64,000 nt of DNA from Manihot esculenta. Taxonomy: Eukaryota > Streptophyta > Magnoliopsida > Malpighiales > Euphorbiaceae. The stretch is from contig NC_035177.2 of assembly GCF_001659605.2 (NCBI RefSeq), positions 3,658,611-3,722,610 on the forward strand. The letters are read 5' to 3'. The position numbers and the translations under genes are program-made. Positions 58,964 through 64,000 of the stretch are shown piece after piece. Within the stretch, counting starts at the first letter, position 1, and each line of letters begins with the position of its first letter. A model generated the notes under the pieces. It was not told the origin of the DNA. It saw only the letters and a list, made by a program, of their open reading frames with translations, and ran no database searches.

Positions 58964-59164
58964 CCTAGGATAACGTAGGAAGCTTCAATTGACACCCTAA
59001 GGACTCGAACAGAAGCAATTCAAATGCAGTCCAAAGGGAAGGCAAAGCTGGAGGAGGGAGAGTCATCAGACGATGCTTCGAAGGACATTAAATGGAAGCT
59101 AGTATGGGCTGTTCAAAGGTACAAGAAGGAGCATGAAAAGGACTTTGGTCTGGACGATGCCTCA
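58964..59164 (+). other. Short non-LTR stretch with an open frame, unrecognised
   Basis: The only sequence between the two nests. From the ATG at 59024 it is open for 47 codons (start MQSKGKAKLEEGESSDDA), rich in charged residues, and is cut by element L at 59165. Removing K and one TSD copy joins this frame to the bases before 3158, with a stop (TAG at 58976-58978) in between. I do not recognise the protein. It may be a fragment of a host gene or of another transposon. Confidence 0.4.
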
Positions 59165-61418
59165 TGTAACGACCCGAAAATCGGACCGCTACCGGCGCTA
59201 GGATCCAGATCGGCTTAAGGCCACCGGGACCCGTAACAAGCCTGACATACAACTTGTATACCTGTTTAATCCCATACATGATCAACATATACATAAAAAT
59301 TTTGAACTTTCTCATTCATTTACCAAACTTAACCTGTGCATGCACAATTCATAAACATAAACATTAAACCCCACACTAGAGCCCTCATCAAATGCTCCAA
59401 TGGGGTAACATAACATACCTTAAGTTTGGTTTACATAAACAGTGATAAAACATTTTATAGACCATGTACAAAGGGATTAATCAACATACTAGGGTCAAGC
59501 ACAACTCTATACCTCAATAAATATCATTACATTACATTACTTCATTTCCATGTCCACTTCTAACTATTACATAAAACATAACTTCTTATTCTTGTTGACT
59601 TCCTAATCTAGCCCGTACCTGCAAACCTGGGGGATTAAGGGAGTGGGGTGAGCTACTAGAGCCCAGTGAGCAGAATAATAAAACGTGATATTTAAAATTC
59701 ATGTTTTCATAGAATGCATCACATCACAGACAAATCACATCAAGGATGAACTTGTCACCATTCAGCCCTCTACCCAGTCCAATCATGCCAGAGGCGTAGT
59801 GCAGGCACGCCTGAACTTCCATATCATATCATACATATCCAATCGTGCTGGGGGCGTAGTGCAGGCCACACCCAGACTTTCTCTTACATAGTGCCAGGGG
59901 CGTAGTGCAGGCACGCCTGGACTTCCATATCATATCATCATTGTATCATGTCATAACATATGAGGGCTAATGAATCATTCAACATTCATCCACATCAACA
60001 ACATAATATGCAATGCAACATATTCGTGAGTTCTAATGCAAGCACCCTAATATATCTCATGGCATTCATGATGCGTGAGTCATGCTAAAACTTTCATTAT
60101 TTACTTTGAAACATAAAGAGTCATTCTACTCACCTTAGGCTAGCTCTGACAAGACTATGAAGCAGCTGACTCACTGCTGGGGTCCTCGGTTCCTCGGCTC
60201 CGAACCTACACAGGTGGACTCAAATGAGGGACCAAACATACATGAACATGACTCTAAGATACTCCCCAAAAACCCCCTAAAACACCTTAAAACAATCATA
60301 GAAATCATGCAAAGGAAGGCTGGACAGGACACTTTCGGCGGCAGGTTCGGCGGCCAAAAGTCCCTCCAGAGCCGAAAGTCATGCACCTTCGGCGGCACTT
60401 TCGGCGGCACTTTCGGCGGCCGAAGGTTCCTTCCAGAGACGAAACTCATGCATGTTCGGCGGCACCTTCGGCGGCCGAAACTCCCTTCCAGAGCCGAAAG
60501 TCCACTTTCGGGGGCAGGGTTTGGCAGCCAAAGGCTTGCCTCCACAAGCAGGTTCGGCGGCCAAAAGTCCCTTCGGCTGCCGAACCTGAGTTCTTCCAAA
60601 GGGCAGAACTCAGCCTCCACAATGCACATTTACCTCCCAAACCATTCCAACTCAAAACCAACACTTCCAAAATATGCATACACTCAAACATAAGCTCCTA
60701 GGGGCTTCAAACTATCCTAAACCCCAACTACAACACATCAAACATACTCAACATGAACCCATAAACTCAATAATAACCTAAACATGCATTTCTACCCCAT
60801 AAAATTTTATAAAACTCGTTTAAAACATACGAGGAAGGTTGGATCTAAGCTTACCTCTTGAAGATCGAGAGGAAAGACGATCCAACTCGGAGATGGGAGA
60901 AATCTAACTCCTTGGGTCTCCAAGCTTCAAAACTTGCTCTTTTTGCTCAAATGTCTTCAAACCAAGATAAAACTTGTTAAAACTCGAAAGATTGGAGGAA
61001 AACCAACAAAAACAACCATGGGAGAGCATGGACTCACCGTTGGCCGAAAATGGGGAGAAAACTCGCCCGTTTCAGCCATGGAGCCCTTTTATAGGGGTTG
61101 GCTAGACCACCTTCGAAAGCCTAAAGTGCCTCCAAAACTCATGCAAGTTCGGCGATCGAACATGGGGTTCGGCGGCCGAACCTGAGCCACTTTCGGAAGC
61201 CTAACTTGCTCCTCTAAACTATCCCATGTTCGGCGGCCGAACCTGGAAATGCCTCCATGGTCTTTTTCATTCAAAACTCAATTTCTTTCTTACTTAAAAT
61301 CATAAAATACATTAAAACTTTTTATAAAAACATGGTTTTACCCTTCTAGAGGTTTTCGACATCCGAGATTCCACCGGATGGTATGAATTCCGATACCGGG
61401 GTCTAGCCGGGTATTATA
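59165..61418 (-). repeat. Element L 3' LTR
   Basis: Holds hairpin repeats (about 59786-59930), the exon-like block (about 60140-60215), a palindrome cluster with extra GGCGGCAC units (about 60330-60590), TATA near 61086-61093 and a second cluster (61145-61245). Reads straight through the site where J is split by C. Confidence 0.88.
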
Positions 61419-61516
61419 TTCTTTCCCCCTTAAGAACATTCATCCCCGAATGTTTACCAAACAACACATGCATAGCATAAAACATGAACATACATACAAA
61501 GCACATAAAACTCACC

Positions 61517-61850
61517 TTAGAAGAGATGAGGATATTGCTGGAGCATGGACTCCCGTGTCTCCCAGGTATACTATTCGATGTTGTGGTGATTCCAAAGGAC
61601 TTTCACCATCGGGATTTCCTTGTTTCTTAGCTTTCTGATTTGGGTGTCTAGGATCCGTACTGGCTGTTCAACAAAGGTGAGATCTTCTTGGATCTCCACA
61701 TCAGGCTCACTAAGAACCTTGCCCGGATCTGACACGAACTTCCTTAACATGAAAACATGGAAAACCAGATGGATTCTCTCCATTAAAGCAGATAAGTCCA
61801 ACTTGTACGATACATTCCCAATCTTTTGCAAGATCTCAAAGGGTCCGATG
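61517..61850 (-). pseudogene. pol: Element L pol C-terminus, fragment
   Basis: Minus-strand frame with the [14 protein letters not shown] block, the HPVFHV-like block and the [16 protein letters not shown] chromodomain-like end, finishing QQYPHLF at 61517-61519. A TAG at 61571-61573 interrupts the last 16 codons. The upstream part is cut by LTR M at 61851. Confidence 0.85.
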
Positions 61851-62854
61851 TGTAACGACCCGAAAATCAGACCGCTTCCGGCGCTAGGATCCAGGTCAAC
61901 TTAAGGTCGCCGAGACCCGTAGCAAGCCTGCTATACTCTCTATGTACCTGTAAAATCCCATACATGATCATACAGTTTCTGTAAAAACATAAAACTCTTC
62001 TCTAAACCAAGGTTCAACCTGTGCATGCACTATCTCTGTACTACAGAACCCCTTACTAGAGCTTGCTCTAGACGGGTTAAACTCATACATGTTAAGCCTG
62101 GTTTTCACATACTCATAAAAATATTTACATAAAACAAACCATGTATACAAAAGGGATTTACAATACATATGGGTCAAGCACACTACTAAACTCTATACAA
62201 AACTAATACATCTCTTTACAAGAGTACATGTCCACACTATGCTATTACAAAGCTCTTTACTCTTCCTGTACCCTGCTGAACTTCCCCTGACCTCTGATCC
62301 TGCAAAACTGGGATTAAGGAGAGGGATGAGCTACTATAGCCCAGTGAGTAGAACAGATCAAACATGTCAATAAAACATGCTCACATGGAATGCATCACAT
62401 CACAAGTAAATCACCCATCTCAAACGAACTGATTCAAAATTCCCTCAATCTATGCCCGGCCCGCGAAGGAGCTCCTCAAGACTTTATTACGCACCCTATG
62501 GTGCTCTGTGCCCGGCCCTCTCAGGGCTCCTCAGGACTTTACTACGAGGGCTAATGAAATCAAACTATGTCCGATCCGTACAAGCATAGAATAATGCAAT
62601 GCGTCACATTAGTGTAGTCTAGTGCACTCAACCTATAACATATCATGAGGCATGGAACATGCTAAAAGCATTTAATTTCTCAATTTAAAACATTAAGTTT
62701 AGTTCCACTCACCTCTGGCTGACTCTGAACTGACTCTGAATACTCTGAAGCAGTGCTCACTGCTGCTTTCTTCGGTTCCTCTGGTCTATTCCTACACAGG
62801 TGGACTCAAATGAGGGACCAAACTAGCTCAAGAACAACTCTATAAAACTCCCCA
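61851..62854 (-). mobile_element. LTR M, left piece
   Basis: Minus-strand LTR beginning TGTAACGACCC, inserted in L pol after CGATG (61846-61850). It has hairpin repeats (about 62451-62545) and the exon-like block (about 62700-62800). It is cut at 62854 by N. Whether M is a solo LTR or a full element cannot be seen in this window. Confidence 0.8.
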
Positions 62855-64000
62855 TGTAATACCCGGCTAGACTCCGGTATCGGAATTCCTACCGTCCGAT
62901 GAAATCTCGGATGTCGGAAACCTCTAGAAGGGTAAAACCATGTTTTCATAAAATGTTTTAATGTATTTTATGGTTTTAAGCAAGAAAGGAAATGAGTTTT
63001 GTATGAAAATAACCTTGGAGGAAGACCCAGGTTCAGCTGCCGAACATGCATGCATTTCGGGAGTGCTTTAGGCCCCCGAAGGCATGAGTGAGGGAAGTCC
63101 AGGTTCGGCAGCCAAACCTTATGTTCGGCCACCGAACATGGCATGCATGCGGAGGCACGTTAGGCCCCCGAAAGTGGCCTGGCCAGCCACCTATAAAGGG
63201 GTCCCCATGTCCGAACGGGTGAGCTTTTCTCCCCGTTTTCGGCCAAGGTGAGTTCTCCGCCGTCCCTCATCGATTTTGAGCTTCTTCCTTCGAATCTTCA
63301 TGATTTTCTTATGAGTTTTCACTTGGTTTGAAGATATTTGAGCAAAAGAGCAAGTTTTGAAGCTTGGAAACCGGAGAGGTGATTTCTCCCCATCTCCAAG
63401 CTAGGATCGTCTTTCCTCTCGATCTTCAAGAGGTAAGCTTAGATCCAACCTTCCTTGTATGTTTTAAACAAGTTTTATGAAGATCTATGGGGTAGAAATG
63501 CATGTTTAGGTTATTGTTGAGTTTATGGGTTTATGTTATGCTTATGAGCAATGTGGGTTGTTTGATGTGTTTTGGTTGGGGTTTAAGTTAGTTTGAGACC
63601 CCTATGTGCTTGTTGGTTTCAGTTTGCATGTTGTAGACTAGGTAAATGCATGATGGAATGGTTTGGGAGGCATTTGTGCATGAAAGAGGCTGAGTTCTGC
63701 CCTTTGGAAGAACTCAGGTTCGGCAGCCGAAGGGACTTTCGGCCGCCGAACCTGCCTGTGGAGGCCAACTTTTGGCTGCCGAACCTTGCCCCCGAAAGTG
63801 GACTTTCGGCTCTGGAAGGGAGTTTCGGCCGCCGAAGGTGCCGCCGAACATGCATGACTTTCGGCTCTGGAGGGACTTTCGGCCGCCGAAAGTGCCCTGT
63901 TCAGCCTTCCTTTGCATGATTTATGTGATTGTTTTAAGGTGTTTTAGGGGGTTTTTGGGGAGTATTTTAGAGTCATGTTCATGGATATTTGGTTCCTCAT
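62855..64000 (+). mobile_element. LTR N (A/D type), continues past the window end
   Basis: Starts TGTAATACCCGGCTAG and aligns with the A and D LTRs. It has palindromes at 63040-63180, TATA box TATAAAG at 63192-63198, donors near 63247 (AAG/GTGAG) and 63433 (AAGAG/GTAAG), and the second palindrome cluster at 63719-63890. Its left TSD should be CCCCA (62850-62854). Confidence 0.88.

Larger units (their letters stand above)
59165..61850 (-). mobile_element. Element L, left LTR and start of internal region, cut by M
   Basis: Left LTR 59165-61418 (2254 bp), very similar to J. Its inner end reads TTATA where all others read TTACA. It is followed by the polypurine tract TTCTTTCCCCCTT (61419-61431) and the ACATTC...GAATGT palindrome, then the end of pol on the minus strand. 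The rest is displaced beyond M and outside the window. It continues the minus orientation of K and J. Confidence 0.88.

Overview
The window is plant nuclear DNA, almost certainly from a dicot. I see no intact host gene. About 95% of it is one family of long-LTR Ty3/gypsy retrotransposons, most likely the chromovirus Tekay/Del clade. The evidence is the gag-PR-RT-RNaseH-INT order, a chromodomain-like pol end, a primer-binding site matching plant initiator tRNA-Met, and LTRs of about 2.2-2.4 kb with TGTAA...TTACA ends. The species cannot be fixed from sequence alone; a woody eudicot such as a euphorb is a weak guess.

Layout. Bases 1-3157 are AT-rich host DNA with a decayed LINE (661-1935). From 3158 to 58963 lies one nest of insertions, which can be unpicked from 5-bp target-site duplications (TSDs). 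Solo LTR K (-; 3158-3249, 13162-14141, 57859-58963; TSD CTTAG/CCTAG) holds two insertions. The first is element A (+; 3250-13156; TCCTG), complete, with a gag-pol reading frame broken only by one TGA. The second is solo LTR J (-; 14142-14399, 55891-57853; AAACA). J holds element C (+; 14400-55885; TTAAG). C holds element B (-; 15001-24645) in its 5' LTR, LTR H (-; from 27780) in its gag gene, and solo LTR D (+; 53400-55666; GGGTA) in its 3' LTR. H holds three elements: E (-; 28816-37849; CTACT), F (-; 37972-44873; AAACA) and G (-; 45876 to about 49775). A deletion at about 49776 fused the truncated G directly to the decayed pol of C. After about 200 bp of other DNA (58964-59164) a second nest starts: L (-; 59165-61850, cut), M (-; 61851-62854, cut) and N (+; 62855 to the window end).

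How the parts work together. A shows the full plan: LTR promoter with TATA box, a long leader with repeated splice-like signals, PBS, a hairpin before gag, gag-pol, a palindrome, a polypurine tract and the 3' LTR. E and F have LTR pairs that are identical or differ at one base I could find, so both inserted very recently. Yet E lacks the catalytic core of reverse transcriptase, and F lacks a usable protease, RT, RNase H and integrase. These two probably depended on enzymes from another family member.

Most interesting points: F and G are non-autonomous elements that share an open 'mini-gag' lacking the capsid core but keeping the zinc knuckles. A stem-loop between PBS and gag keeps pairing through G-U changes. 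A second LTR hairpin shows compensatory changes. The LTR promoters carry arrays of a 13-bp palindrome with a GCC-box core, which change copy number in 20-bp steps. The leader carries conserved splice-site pairs.
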